64,000 nucleotides of DNA from Ornithodoros turicata (lineage: Eukaryota > Arthropoda > Arachnida > Ixodida > Argasidae): NCBI RefSeq assembly GCF_037126465.1, contig NC_088202.1, positions 105,059,962 to 105,123,961 on the forward strand, written 5' to 3'. The notes under the pieces were generated by a model. The model had not been told where the DNA came from. It worked only from the letters and a program-made list of their open reading frames with translations, and did not search any database. Within the stretch, counting starts at the first letter, position 1, and the number at the start of each line of letters is the position of its first letter. The translations under genes and the position numbers were made by a program. Below, piece by piece: positions 1 through 10,300 of this stretch.

Positions 1-384
1 TTTATCAGCTCATCACACGTCGTCCATAATAACGCAACTGTTTACAAGATATCTTTCTTTCTCTTGTCTACATGTCATAGCTTTCCAATAAAAGCAATAC
101 TCTGTAAAGTGTTGACAGCATGATTCATCCTTGTTATCACGATGATAGCGGCTGTCTCAACAATCGTTGAATCACGTGTTGTTGGCGAGCACAACAGTAA
201 AATCCAACTCACTTCGCGGGCATATGCAACAGTAATCATACCGAAACTACCGCAGTGTGTCGCAAAGAGCGCAGTCGTCCACCCCTCTGAGGCAGTGAAC
301 TGGCCTTATTTCGCCACCTTCCGCTTGCCGCCAGGGGGTCGTTCCGAGGAGAAAATACACCGCTCGCGTGTTCCGTAAACTTTT
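1..384. other. Unassigned sequence
   Basis: No recognisable coding domain, terminal repeat or tandem repeat is visible. The short open frames here are of chance length. Confidence 0.4.
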
Positions 385-450
385 GTCGGGACCTGTACCT
401 CCCAGTCATGACGTGACATGGTCAGCACGCTAACCCCTGAACCACGCGAC
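385..450 (-). repeat. tRNA-headed SINE fragment, minus strand
   Basis: Read on the minus strand this begins GTCGCGTGGTTCAGGGGTT, a tRNA-like A-box region, and continues through a stretch shared with the better preserved SINE at 9423-9665 (the ACGTGACATGG and CCTCCCAGTC blocks on the plus strand). The B-box part is damaged. It is a truncated copy and not a functional tRNA gene. Confidence 0.55.
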
Positions 451-654
451 CTGGTACGCAACTTAGGAAGGTGTCCTGATTCAGATTAGAACCTGAGACA
501 GGGCTGCTCCAATAGTATATCTCCTAAAACTAATGAAAAATTTCAGGGACATAGAGAATTCAGTACCATCAGGTCACGGTTCAACATGGAACGATATTCC
601 TTACATTGATGCAGACTTGAAACTTCCTTACACTGATGAATTTTTCCTACTACG

Positions 655-915
655 GGGTGTTTGTGTGTTTTGTGACAACCCTGTGTTTGCAAACGTTTTT
701 TGTGGGAATCATCATCACCACCACTAATAATCATCATCGCCATCATCCTCCTCTTCATCGTAGTCATCGGCAATAGTCAACAAAATCAGCAGCAGCAGCA
801 TTCCAGGAGTTTTCCACCAATGTATCTGGTGCAATTGATGTGGAGTCTCTGGCCTCACACTAGTGAAGTCAAAATCTCCATCTTATTTTTTTCTTCAAAA
901 TCAATCAATCAATAC
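655..915 (+). repeat. LINE-type 3' end with ATC-rich tract and (TCAA)n tail
   Basis: The segment has an ATC microsatellite (about 708-770), a conserved stretch reading AATGTGGAGT-like and CTCACACTAGTGAAG-like text, and ends in three TCAA units at about 897-913. The same layout recurs at 23845-24035, and the (TCAA)n ending recurs at 27580-27596 at the end of an RNase H-bearing LINE. It is therefore probably a 3'-terminal fragment of that LINE family or of a SINE that borrows its tail. No ORF is preserved. Confidence 0.5.
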
Positions 916-1746
916 GCCACGACGCCAAGATGCCAATAAGTGAACATTTCATTGTGTGATGAATGTTCCAATTCAAGCGTTGTCACTTCGAACGTCCGCC
1001 CGACAATTTTTGGAAGGATGACAGAACAAGTCAAAGCAGAAATTCATCATGTTAATGGTTATCCTGATGATATTATGATGAAATTATGATGAAATGACGA
1101 AGATCTGAAGAGCATCTAATTAATTTTGAGCTAGTTTTCTAGAGATTGGTTGATTACGTATTTGTTCTGAACGAAGCGAAGTGTCTATTCACGAAAGATG
1201 ACATTGGATATATTTGGCACGTTATATTGTTCCATGGATATAAACCTAACCGAAAAATATTTTGGAGTTAAGAGCATGTTTGGGAATAAAACATTGCAGC
1301 AAATTCGTCTCCGGATTGTGTGATAGCTGCGCTCCACTGAGCCACTTGCTACGAAATGCATTATACGTTCGTTTTGGTTGGAAGGGTGTAAGCGTTTTCG
1401 AGAGCCTTAGCGCGGAAGTTGAGATCGGTAAACACGCTTGCGCACTATATGACCCAGACAAACCAATTTCCGCGCAGCCGACGCTTCTTCGGTGGGCCTG
1501 GGAGCTTTATCACAGGATAAGCGGCAAAGTGGCACCCAATGCGCACATATCGAAAACGTTATCGACACTAGAGGGGGCTAAAATGCACAGAGATTGGACA
1601 CGAAACTCTTTCATTAGTACTCGTACGTAGTCGCATGTCCGGGACGCCTTCTGTTTCCCAATCACAAACATATCACAGCGATTTTTTCTTCGAATAATGG
1701 TAGGCGAGAGTTGCCTAATTTGGACCATGGTAATTTCCCCAAAGTG
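916..1746. other. Unassigned sequence
   Basis: Overlapping frames on both strands reach about 120 codons around 1260-1630 but show no recognisable motif and no codon signal. I see no repeat boundary. Confidence 0.35.
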
Positions 1747-1900
1747 TGATGGTGGTGGTGGTGGTGGTGGTGCTGAAAGAGCTCGCCGTTGTCGGACTCA
1801 CAGAGCTGGGGACCGATCTGGGGGGAATGTGTGTCCTGGGCCGAGTTCTAAGGGAACTGTGCCGACATATGTCTGAAAGCGTCCGAGGAAAACACACCCC
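1747..1900 (-). repeat. SINE fragment with (GGT)n tract
   Basis: A GGT trinucleotide run (1750-1772) leads into a block containing AAGAGCTCGCCGTTGTCGG, TCCTGGGCCGA and ACTGTGCCGACATATGTCT. The same blocks in the same order occur in the SINE at 9423-9665. The tRNA-like head is missing from this copy. Confidence 0.6.
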
Positions 1901-2085
1901 AAAGTGTGAGATTATAGCATCATCTGTCACCACGCAGATGAAGTTCGGGAGCAATAGAAATCGTGGCATTGCGCGCACGCACCTTTATAACCGTCGCGAG
2001 GAACACATGATCGAATTTTGTTTCTGTGGCAGTGTGGCTCGAGTACCTAATTTTCTGCTTTGTCCTGTAACGTGTTCTGCGCTCT

Positions 2086-2350
2086 GTGATGCCGATGTAT
2101 GCATATATTTATTTGCTGATTTATACCTTAAGGCCCCAAAGGACATTACATAACGAGGGAAGGCGGAAAACAAGACAAGAAAAAAAAAAAGTTCGATTAC
2201 AAAACATATATAAAACAGCTCTGGATTGGACAGCATTGGATATAGTTGCAACAGAAGGTGGCAAGCTGTTCCATTCTGAGACTGACAAAGGTATAAATGA
2301 TTTTTTTTTTAACTTGAAGTCTGCGCTCTGGGGCAGACAACATAGCAAGG
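2086..2350 (-). pseudogene. CR1/L2-like LINE 3' fragment
   Basis: The minus-strand frame at 2121-2348 contains the peptide SVSEWNSLPPSV followed shortly by a stop. This matches the conserved reverse transcriptase C-terminal motif (WNSLP) of CR1, L2 and related non-LTR elements. Downstream on the minus strand is a short UTR with an ATAAAT-rich end, as expected for a LINE tail. Only about 260 bases remain; the catalytic part of the reverse transcriptase is absent. The clade assignment is tentative because one motif is all that survives. Confidence 0.6.
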
Positions 2351-5300
2351 ACGTTGTATACGAATAAGTGAACGAGGCGGTGGAGACAGTTCTAAGTCCA
2401 TAAAAGGAACCTGTAAATAATACGATTAGTGAAGCATGCGTAATCGAGCTATATTTCTATGCATTTCAAGTGATGAAATGCCTATACATCCTGTTTCATA
2501 GCTGTTACACTTGCAAGTATGGAATGGTTAGATGTTACAAATCTCAATGCCCTATTTTGAACTGCTTCCAATTCACTAATGATAAGTGTGTACTGCTGGT
2601 AAATATGTAAACTAAGAGTTATCTGAGTATCACTTATCTGGGTATACCCATGCACGGTTTTCGTTAGTGATAAATCTCAGCGAGGCGAGCGTTGTTGTCA
2701 ATACTGGTCCACTACGCGTATCTTACATTGGACCGCGGTATACTTTTGCAACGCACCAGCACTAGCGTATCAATTCACTGTTATTACTGTCTTCTAGACC
2801 ACTCATATTGGGTGACATCTGACCTCACTCTGATTTTATGCCCATGGCAATGGAGACCATCTCATCGTATTCGACGCGCGCAGTAAGTGTTTCACCTCAG
2901 TAAGATTAGAACAAAGATTACTGTACGGACATTCGTGGAAATAAATACTTGCAGTAATAAGTTACTCAATTCACCAGTGCATAAACGATAATAAATGATT
3001 TTGCGAGTGCGAGTATATTCAGCCATGTTTTCTCATCTCCTCGCCGAATGTCTAGTGGGTAAGCAGAGAATTTTCTACGTTATGTGGTGTTCATATGCAC
3101 AACAAAGTGCGAACGAACTGCGACGCTGGTACGCTGAACAAGCTGGCAACGACGTGTTCGTCACCTGCATCTTGCACCGCACCTGGATCGAGCATCACGG
3201 GCGCAAGCGAACGTAATACCAGCCATCGAACATTGTTGCATCAAATATAGTTGTTGTTGTTTTTCAACCTACGTCGTCTTCTTCCTACAGCTGGTACAAG
3301 AATAAAACGTCTCTGTTCTCGGAACGGAAGAACCAAATACGAGAGGACAGTCTCGTGTTTTGGTTTCTTGCTTAGCGTCTTGTTTAGTTGTTTTTCAACT
3401 CGACCGCCACCCTATTTCCTCGTCACGATTTCCCACAACATAAACGAACTGGCTGGTTGCTGCTGTCGCGGTAAAATTGGATGAATCTGGCGTAAGATCA
3501 TGAAGGCTCAGTTATACGTCGAGTTCTGTTGTTTTTGTTTGTTTGTTTTTCTTTTTTTGCCAGTCAATTTTGAGCTTGCGCGTTTTACATGACAGAATAC
3601 CCAGTCACGGATGAAAGCCGACGTCAAATACCATTACAAAGGACGTAATCAGCACCAATTCGATCCTTAACGATAATTGAGATTAGCGACGACCTTTTCC
3701 TCTCTTTTCACTGTTCATTTGCTTCACTACGAAACGTGGTCTATAAGCGTGTGAATATTCATAGTTATGCCTAGCAGAACGTGTCCAAATTGATATTTTG
3801 CCTCTCTGAAATTTTGAGATCTAGAGAAGTTTCAGCCGTTTCATCACTGTATCGATTCCTGACGCCGTCTGTACTTCCAAATCGTCTGGAGGAAATTAAA
3901 GAATGCTCCAAGGTCAAACCTATACTTGAAGACGACGACCCTTTGGAAAGAATAAGGGAACATATCCTTCCGTTCACCGATGGCCCCGAGCCATTCGACA
4001 GTCAAAGATGTGGCAAACCGCAAAACGAACCGTTTGCCCTCTTTCAAATAATGCCGAGGGAGAAAGCTAACAGATAGCGAATGCTTTCTGAAAGCGATCG
4101 AATTTACGACGACGCAAGAAAATTCGAGAAGAGCGGAAAAAAGAAAGAACGAGATAAAGAAAACGAAAGAGATCGACGCAGTCAGTGAGAAAAAGTTTTT
4201 TTTTGTGGGAAGACTAAGTGCGGGACGCCAGAAAACATGGATCGAAGCCAGCATAAGGGAAGCCAGCAATCTCGGCCGGGCACCTCTCTCGCTATCGACC
4301 CGCGGGCAAGGCCGACAACGCACGCAGAAAGACACACGAACGACTATGCTCGGATTTTGGGGGAGGAGACGATGCTATCTCCTGCTGGGCCATGGATGTG
4401 GATCAGAGGACGACGACGGCAACATACCCGAGACATCATCCGCGTTCCGGAACCCTTCGATAGAACGCACCAGTCTCTCTAAGGAAGCTGTTCGTGTGGC
4501 AGACGGTAAACCGACATAACGCCTGCACGCAGATCTACTCAATCAAGAAAACTGGTGGCCATGTTTATGAAACCACATTATTCTAGCGATTACAGCCAAG
4601 TAATGGTGTACAAGTGTATTTTAGCGACATCATACGAGCTGGTGCCACACAGCGAGTATATCGCAAAATGATGCCTATACAACAACAATTATATTTTGAC
4701 GATGAAGTGAGGGTCTAATAAGAGTCATGACGACGATGAGAGATGACGATGATGATCGGAGTGGCCATGGCGATCCTGATCATGATGGTGGTGAGGGCGC
4801 TGTACAGATGACGATGGAAATGTGCAGAAAACGATTAACGTCAGTCCGGCGAGGTACTATTGTTGTGCGTAAGGCTTTTGGTCCTGAAAACATGCCAAAC
4901 GAGTTCTGCGCACTTGTAGCCAGCAAAGTAAAATGCGCTACAAATGAATAAAAATGGCACTTGCTTCTGCATGGCTAGGGAAAGGTGGGGCAAGATGAGA
5001 CAGAAATTTGCAATTGTACATGAAATTTTTATTTTTCAGGTTTCTCAAAAAAAAAAAAAAAACTAGTCATAGGCACATTCTCAGGGGTCTACAGCTTCTG
5101 ACCTGTAAATGCAGAACGGACGTAGCCGGTCTGAAATAAATACAGAACAAGAAATTCAAAAATGAAGATTGTCACAAATTGCCCCAACCCTCGTGGCAAG
5201 ACGAGACATCGCGTGGGAAAAGATGGGACACGTTGTAATGAACTAAGCAGACAAAGTAAAGATCGTGGGCCCCTACACAAACCCTTCGAGCCCACCGCCC

Positions 5301-5720
5301 ACATGACGTGCAATAAAACCACACAGGACCCCGTCCACCGCCTCCACCGTCTTTTGCAAACAAGGCAACGCCAGTATGATGTGTCGCTGGTCGCTCGCTT
5401 TTGGGTGCACTTCTGCTTTGCTGGAAATACCAGGAAACAGGAAAATTTGCTGCAAAATCCTAGGCGATATGCAAAAAAGAAATGTCTGAGGAACAAGCAT
5501 AAAGCCACCTAACAGTTGACCGATCCGTTTCTAAATCACATTAAATTTAAATTGCATCAAATTGTTGCAATTCATACATCAACGGATACATTGTTTTCTC
5601 TGTTCAACACCGGATAACCAAGAGTGCCCATATTTTCCATATGTCTAGATGAATGAATAAAGAAATAGGATGTGAATATAGTACAAAGTAAAAAGCAACG
5701 CCAAAGTCCAATTAACTGTG
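2351..5720. other. Unassigned sequence
   Basis: No protein domain or paired terminal repeat was recognised. There is a purine-rich stretch at about 4100-4200, a GATGATGAC-type microsatellite at about 4725-4765 and an A-run at about 5048-5062. Open frames of 80-163 codons occur on both strands over the same bases, which argues against coding. Confidence 0.35.
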
Positions 5721-5778
5721 ATTACACTGAGTGAAGAAAAAACGGGTAGGAACACTTTATTACAATTAAGGTGAACAA

Positions 5779-5822
5779 GGCTTTCGTGCAGAGTCTGCAC
5801 TTCATCAGGTTAAAGAGTAGCC
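5779..5822 (-). ncRNA. Hammerhead ribozyme-like motif in Penelope-like 3' region
   Basis: On the minus strand the core boxes CTGATGA (5802-5808) and GAAA (5782-5785) flank a perfect 6-bp hairpin, GTGCAG / CTGCAC with a 3-base loop (5786-5800), in the position of stem II. GGCT (5819-5822) can pair with AGCC at 5779-5782 as stem III, which would place a UA cleavage site next to it. Two deviations: one extra A sits between the CTGATGA box and stem II, and I cannot draw a convincing stem I. Hammerhead motifs are known from Penelope-like elements, so the location is expected. Whether this copy cleaves is unknown. Confidence 0.5.
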
Positions 5823-6199
5823 GTACAACCGGACGTATATATACCAGTAGAAAGGGAGGGAGAAAGGGAAATAGACAAGCAAAAACACAACCGAAGACAC
5901 TTATCTAGCTGAGGGAGTTGAAAAAACAATAAGTAAAATAAGTAGCAGACCGGACAAGACCAAAAAATATAGCCCAGGGTCATGTGTCACAGACACATAA
6001 CAGGGGAAAGTTCACAGCGCGGACAGCCGAAAAACGCAAGGCGACCCTTCCGATGCTCCCTGTAACAAGGAGTTTCGAGGAAGGCTCAAGGTCGCTCCGC
6101 GGTCCCCAGCCGGCCGCGCTGCCACCCCGCCGGCGAACACATCCACCCCCAACAACCACACTTCCTGGATAACGGAAGGACGACACACTTGAAGCATAA

Positions 6200-8254
6200 T
6201 TAAAAGTTGAACAACTGTAACGGGCCAGCGTATATGTTTAACCCGTGTGGCTGAAGGGAGCAAAATTTAGAGATCAGGTAGGATTCGCGATTTTTTCGTT
6301 TTATGTCATTTGTATATCCGGATTCAAGGAGTACAATTGATAGATGAGTATTAAAGTCATGTCCCGATGCATTAAAGTGTACAGAGACAGGGGTGGGGCG
6401 ATTATTAATTATGTCAGATTTGTGGCCATAAAATCTTTCTCGCATGGAATTTGATGTTTCACCAATATATTGGACGTTGCATTTTTTGCACATAATCAAA
6501 TAGCATAAATTAAATGAATTGCAATGTAAAGAGTGTCGTATCTTGAATGTGAAGGAATTAGCGTTACTAGAGATAGATGTACATGGGTTTATGAAATGAC
6601 ATGTTTGACAACGTGTTTTATTGCAAGGAGAGCAACCGGGTTGCTGTCGCACTAAGCGGGAGGATGTGAGGATGTTGCGAATACTGCGAGATCTGCGGAA
6701 AGTTACAACTGGAGCAGTTGGGAAAATATCTTTAAGTTTTTCATCGCTGTGCAATATGTTCAGATGACGTTCAAAAATGGATCTAGCGTTGTTCAATGTT
6801 TTGTTGTAGACGGTGACGAAAGCGATATCATCGCGCTGTTTTATAGGCTGATGGGAGAGCAATGTATCTCTCTGCAAAAAACTACATTTTAATCGAGCGT
6901 TCTCTATCAGTTTCGGCGGATAATTGCGTTTCTGAAAGTCAACTGACATTTCTCTAGCGCGTTCAAGAAAATCATTGTCGTTAGAGCATATGCGCTTAAG
7001 GCGTGTAAATTGGCCGTACGGTATATTCCTTTTTTGGAAATTTGGGTGACGGCTTTGGAAGTGTAGGTATTGACGTTTATCAGTTGGCTTCTTGTAGAGG
7101 TCGGTAATAAGTTTCCCAGATTGTATAGATATATTAACGTCGAGGAAATTTACCGAGGTATTAGAATGGTTACAAGAGAATTTGATTGTATCGTGAACCG
7201 AGTTAAAATGTTCAAAAAACGAGCGCAGCGAATCTTCATCGCTACACCAAATAACAAAAATGTCATCGATGTATCTAAGAAAAACTAGAGGTTTCGTCGG
7301 AAAAGAGTCCAGTGCTTTCTGTTCGAATTGCCCCATAAAAATATTTGCATAGTTCGGGGATACACGTGATCCCATAGCTGCACCATGCACTTGGACAAAA
7401 TGGTTGTCATTAAAAGTAAAGTTATTATATTGGAGAACGAGTTGAAGAAGGTGAATAATGGCGGAAGTTTGGAGGATCTCAGAAGGGAAGGAAGAGAGGT
7501 AAGATTCCACGGCGCCAAGACCTTCGTCATGTGGTATATTGGTGTATAGCGATGCAACGTCCATGGTAACGAGAGTCATGTTACTAAAATCCATAAATTG
7601 GTCGTTTAACGAGTTAATTTTGACTAGGAAATCATTGGTGTCCTTGACGTATGATGGAAGAAGCAACGGAATGTGTTTTATGCAGTGGTCAACAAGAAGG
7701 GATATGTTTTCAGTCGGTGTGTTGATGCCTGGAATTATCGGTCGGCCAGGGTTGTTGTCTTTATGTACTTTGATGAGGAGGTAGAAGGAACCAGGTGTGG
7801 AGTTCTTTGGTTTGATGAAGTCTGCAATGTTGCGTGGAATCAGGTTTTTGTCAAGGAGCTCGGTAATACTTTTGTTGATAATTTTACAAAACGATGCCGT
7901 AGGGTCATGATCAAGGGGTCTGTAAAACGAAGGGTTAACCAGGTGCTTGTTAGCCTCACTAATGTAGTCTGAGGTATTCATAACAACGATGCCGCCGCCT
8001 TTGTCAGCGGGCCTAATAATGATATCATTCCGAGATTTAAGATTTTTCAATGCAATTCTTTCTGATTTTGACAAATTGCAACTTATGTTGTTACTTGAAG
8101 ACGTTAGTGTGCGTTTCATGTCATTAAAGACTGCTTTGATGTAATTATCAATTTGATGGCTAGTTTTGGAAGGGTCCGGGGTCCAAATGGAAGGTTTTTT
8201 GAAAAGAGGTCGACCTATCTGTTCGCTACCGTGAAAGTATGTTCGTAGGTGCAT
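6200..8254 (-). CDS. Penelope-like reverse transcriptase with GIY-YIG endonuclease
   Basis: The 684-residue frame has no internal stop. Visible motifs in order: a KGGG motif followed by IVV (residues 85-91), typical of Penelope-like proteins; GRPII (170-174); the first catalytic aspartate in MDVASLYTNIP (231-241); GAAMGSRVSP (291-300); and the catalytic YIDD box (328-331). A Cys-rich linker with CSPC and CQTC pairs (541-552) leads to a GIY-YIG nuclease: YLIMC, then YIGET (596-600), RERFYGH (605-611) and the glutamate in ESYLI (657-661). The RT would copy element RNA primed at a break made by the nuclease. The first ATG is internal: 28 further in-frame codons upstream (PTPPTIDEFD and so on) read like the same protein, so the natural start lies beyond the truncation. 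All catalytic residues I can check are intact, so this is a young or recently active copy, or one lost only at its 5' end. Confidence 0.92.
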   Translation of the reverse strand: MHLRTYFHGSEQIGRPLFKKPSIWTPDPSKTSHQIDNYIKAVFNDMKRTLTSSSNNISCNLSKSERIALKNLKSRNDIIIRPADKGGGIVVMNTSDYISEANKHLVNPSFYRPLDHDPTASFCKIINKSITELLDKNLIPRNIADFIKPKNSTPGSFYLLIKVHKDNNPGRPIIPGINTPTENISLLVDHCIKHIPLLLPSYVKDTNDFLVKINSLNDQFMDFSNMTLVTMDVASLYTNIPHDEGLGAVESYLSSFPSEILQTSAIIHLLQLVLQYNNFTFNDNHFVQVHGAAMGSRVSPNYANIFMGQFEQKALDSFPTKPLVFLRYIDDIFVIWCSDEDSLRSFFEHFNSVHDTIKFSCNHSNTSVNFLDVNISIQSGKLITDLYKKPTDKRQYLHFQSRHPNFQKRNIPYGQFTRLKRICSNDNDFLERAREMSVDFQKRNYPPKLIENARLKCSFLQRDTLLSHQPIKQRDDIAFVTVYNKTLNNARSIFERHLNILHSDEKLKDIFPTAPVVTFRRSRSIRNILTSSRLVRQQPGCSPCNKTRCQTCHFINPCTSISSNANSFTFKIRHSLHCNSFNLCYLIMCKKCNVQYIGETSNSMRERFYGHKSDIINNRPTPVSVHFNASGHDFNTHLSIVLLESGYTNDIKRKNRESYLISKFCSLQPHGLNIYAGPLQLFNF

Positions 8255-8583
8255 TCTTCTGCCTAAATTTTGTAGATCGTTAAGAATATCAAACTCATCA
8301 ATTGTTGGCGGGGTAGGGACGAAGCTTAATTGCGAAGCTTAACTTACATTGACAGAATAAACCTGCGAAACGCTGCTGCACAGATGACAAGAAAAAGGAC
8401 AACAGAAAATCGCGCCTTTTTGGCGGGTCTTTAGATCACAGGCAGGTGTAACCGATTTTTTTTCCTCTCTCCTTTCAACGCATACACCATACATAAGCCA
8501 CAAACACTGAAATGACGTTGAAGCAGCAAATGACCCAAGCAGGACGTGAAGCCCAAGTGCACTCTAGGGGGAAAAATGAGTAA

Positions 8584-8650
8584 TCTATTGCAATTTATTT
8601 ATTCATTTCAGAATATATTTGGTCCCCTGAGGGACCATAACAGGAATAGG
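8584..8650 (-). repeat. Possible LINE 3' UTR scrap
   Basis: The TTTATTTATTCATTTCAGAA stretch followed by GGTCCCCTGAGGGACC (itself a short inverted repeat) resembles the reversed 3' end of a CR1/RTE-like LINE, as at 2086-2160. There is no coding remnant. Low certainty. Confidence 0.3.
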
Positions 8651-8829
8651 ACACACACACAAAAAAAAAGAACGCACGGAGAATAAAGCAAAAGTGCACA
8701 ATAACTCATTGGAGCAACAACAACTGAATAAAAGTCGAGAACGAAGACGCCGACACTATGTCGAACAGCGGTGCATTATAATCGCGGATCGTGCCAGGGA
8801 AAAATGAAAACTTAAGACAGTCCTTCTTA

Positions 8830-8972
8830 GGCCCATTTCACACTACCGTATTATTTGTCCGTTTGCTCCAGAAATAGAACCAAAGGGCAATCGAGCCCCA
8901 TAGGCTCCAATTAATGGGTCCGTTTTATCTCCGTGAAAAACACGGACGACAAAAACGTCAGTGAAATGGGAC
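8830..8972. mobile_element. Harbinger-like MITE
   Basis: The left end GGCCCATTTCAC is mirrored by GTGAAATGGGAC at the right end, and TTA lies immediately outside both ends (8827-8829 and 8973-8975). Three-base TWA duplications and GGCC-type ends are typical of PIF/Harbinger. The 143-bp body has no ORF. Confidence 0.6.
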
Positions 8973-8979
8973 TTATACT

Positions 8980-9706
8980 TAGGGCCTGACTTTTTCGGGT
9001 TAAACCCGACTCCCCTCCTGAATCAGTTTAGGACCAATTCGAGTTATACCCGATTTCTCGTCCAATCAAGTACCAGGTTGTACGTACCACGTAGCACGTG
9101 TACTATCTACTAGCAATTTATAAGAATGTGTGGTGTAAATATTATTTGAGTGCGCCAATAAGCGTGCGAAGCACGTCTTATGTTACAACATGTGTTGCTC
9201 GTCCCTATAAATAGCGGGGTAGCTGTGTTTGACCGATATACGTACTTGACCGATGACCGATATATGACCGATATAACCGCGAGCGGCTTGCTGGACAGAA
9301 AGCAAAACATAATAACCCGATAACACCCGAATACATCAGTAGCACCCGATTTCACCTCCAACTACATATTTGAAAATGGCACCCGATTTGTCCCTCCCGA
9401 ATCCGGTAAAGGCATTTAACCCAGTGGTGATGGTGGTGCATCTGAAAGAGCTCGCCGTTGTCGGCCTCACAGATGTTGGCAACGTCACGACTAACGCTCT
9501 GGGGGAATGTGCGTCCTGGGCCGACTTCTAAGAGAACTGTGCCGACATATGTCTTAGGGTGTCTGAGGAAAACCCCAGACAGCGCAGCCGGTACCGGGAT
9601 TCGAACCCGAGTACCTCCCAGTCTCGACGTGACATGGCCATCACGCTACCCGCTGAGCCACGCGCTTAACCCGAAAAAGCATTTAACCCGGAAAAGTCAG
9701 ACCCTG
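8980..9706. mobile_element. hAT-type nonautonomous transposon with 8-bp target duplication
   Basis: CTTATACT occurs immediately before (8972-8979) and after (9707-9714) the element. The left end TAGGGCCTGACTTTTTCGGG is the complement of the right end, which read on the minus strand is CAGGGTCTGACTTTTCCGGG. An 8-bp duplication and CAGGG-type ends are hallmarks of hAT. The interior repeats short ACCCGATTT-like units several times (about 9040-9410) and carries a SINE at 9423-9665. No transposase is encoded. Confidence 0.85.
9423..9665 (-). repeat. tRNA-derived SINE nested in the hAT element
   Basis: Read on the minus strand it starts GCGCGTGGCTCAGCGGGTAG (A-box-like) and has the B-box GGTTCGAATCC at about 9599-9609. 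It then continues through GTCGGCACAGT and TCGGCCCAGGACGCAC to a GGT/CAC-rich end. TTAACCC flanks both sides (9416-9422 and 9666-9672), a 7-bp candidate target duplication. This is the best preserved copy in the window of a family also seen at 385-450, 1747-1900, 34028-34130, 38990-39110, 57570-57690 and 59306-59600. It may be a tick Ruka-like SINE, a resemblance from memory that I have not checked. Confidence 0.8.
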
Positions 9707-9714
9707 CTTATACT

Positions 9715-10160
9715 GAGGCTCTTGTAGTTTCAACGAATGGAAAAACAACAACCGTGTTCGCCTGGCAGACGATAAAGAAGGATATCTAGTTTATGTAAAG
9801 CTTTTTTATACGTGTTTTCTAAAAGCGATTGTCTATTGTCTTGTTATAACTTCAATGTCCCATGGCTCTGAGGGTATTGTAAATAAATAAATAAATCTAT
9901 CCCATTCAATACAATCAAATGTATGCATAATCTGATACAGGAGTTTGAGGCGATGTACCTTTCGTCTGACAGTAGTGGAGATAATCCGAGCCCGACACTG
10001 GGAGCGGACGGCGAGTTAGTGTATCGGTACTTGTTAGAAATGAAACGTACAGCTTTTCTGTTTTCAATTACTCGCATTTTAGTACAAGACCATGAAATTT
10101 ACTTCCCATCACTGTAAAATAACAAAATAATCCCTCAACGTCGCGTAAGTGTTCATACAT
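9715..10160. other. Unassigned sequence
   Basis: No domain or repeat boundary was seen. AAATAAATAAATAAAT at about 9881-9896 may be the tail of an unrecognised retroposon. Confidence 0.35.
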
Positions 10161-10162
10161 TT

Positions 10163-10300
10163 AAAGGGACCCTGAAAGGATATTTGACAAGGCTCGGTCG
10201 TTTTCAATTTGTTCCTTTGTACTAAAGCGTTCGTCCTGCGAAATATGAAGTTGAAAATCGTTCAAATAGCGAAAATATTCTCTATTAACCACGGCCGCGT
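10163..10300. repeat. Possible MITE end (TTTAAAGGGACCC)
   Basis: The string TTTAAAGGGACCCTGAAAGG looks like a TTAA-class transposon terminus. A related start, TTAAAGGGATAGTGAAG, occurs at about 50976. I found no matching inverted end, so this is at best a one-ended remnant. Confidence 0.3.

Larger units (their letters stand above)
5722..8341 (-). mobile_element. Penelope-like element, 5'-truncated
   Basis: The element runs on the minus strand: an open reverse transcriptase-endonuclease frame (8338 down to 6200) followed by roughly 450 bases of 3' untranslated sequence that includes a hammerhead-like motif at 5779-5822. The frame stays open for 28 codons upstream of the first ATG and then meets a stop at 8339-8341. 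The N-terminal part usual for these proteins is therefore missing and the copy is probably 5'-truncated. I could not define the right or left target duplication, so both outer limits are approximate. Penelope-like elements are retroelements distinct from LTR and LINE classes and are known to carry hammerhead motifs in their repeats (established for the family). Confidence 0.85.

Noticed and set aside
3844..4335. 163-codon minus-strand gene
   Set aside because: Phe/Ser-rich translation of a purine-rich tract, overlapped by open frames on the other strand; no motif.
4981..5240. Inverted repeat element starting GGGGCAAGATGAGACA
   Set aside because: Only short, gapped similarity to the complement of the 5180-5230 stretch; it does not hold as a terminal repeat.
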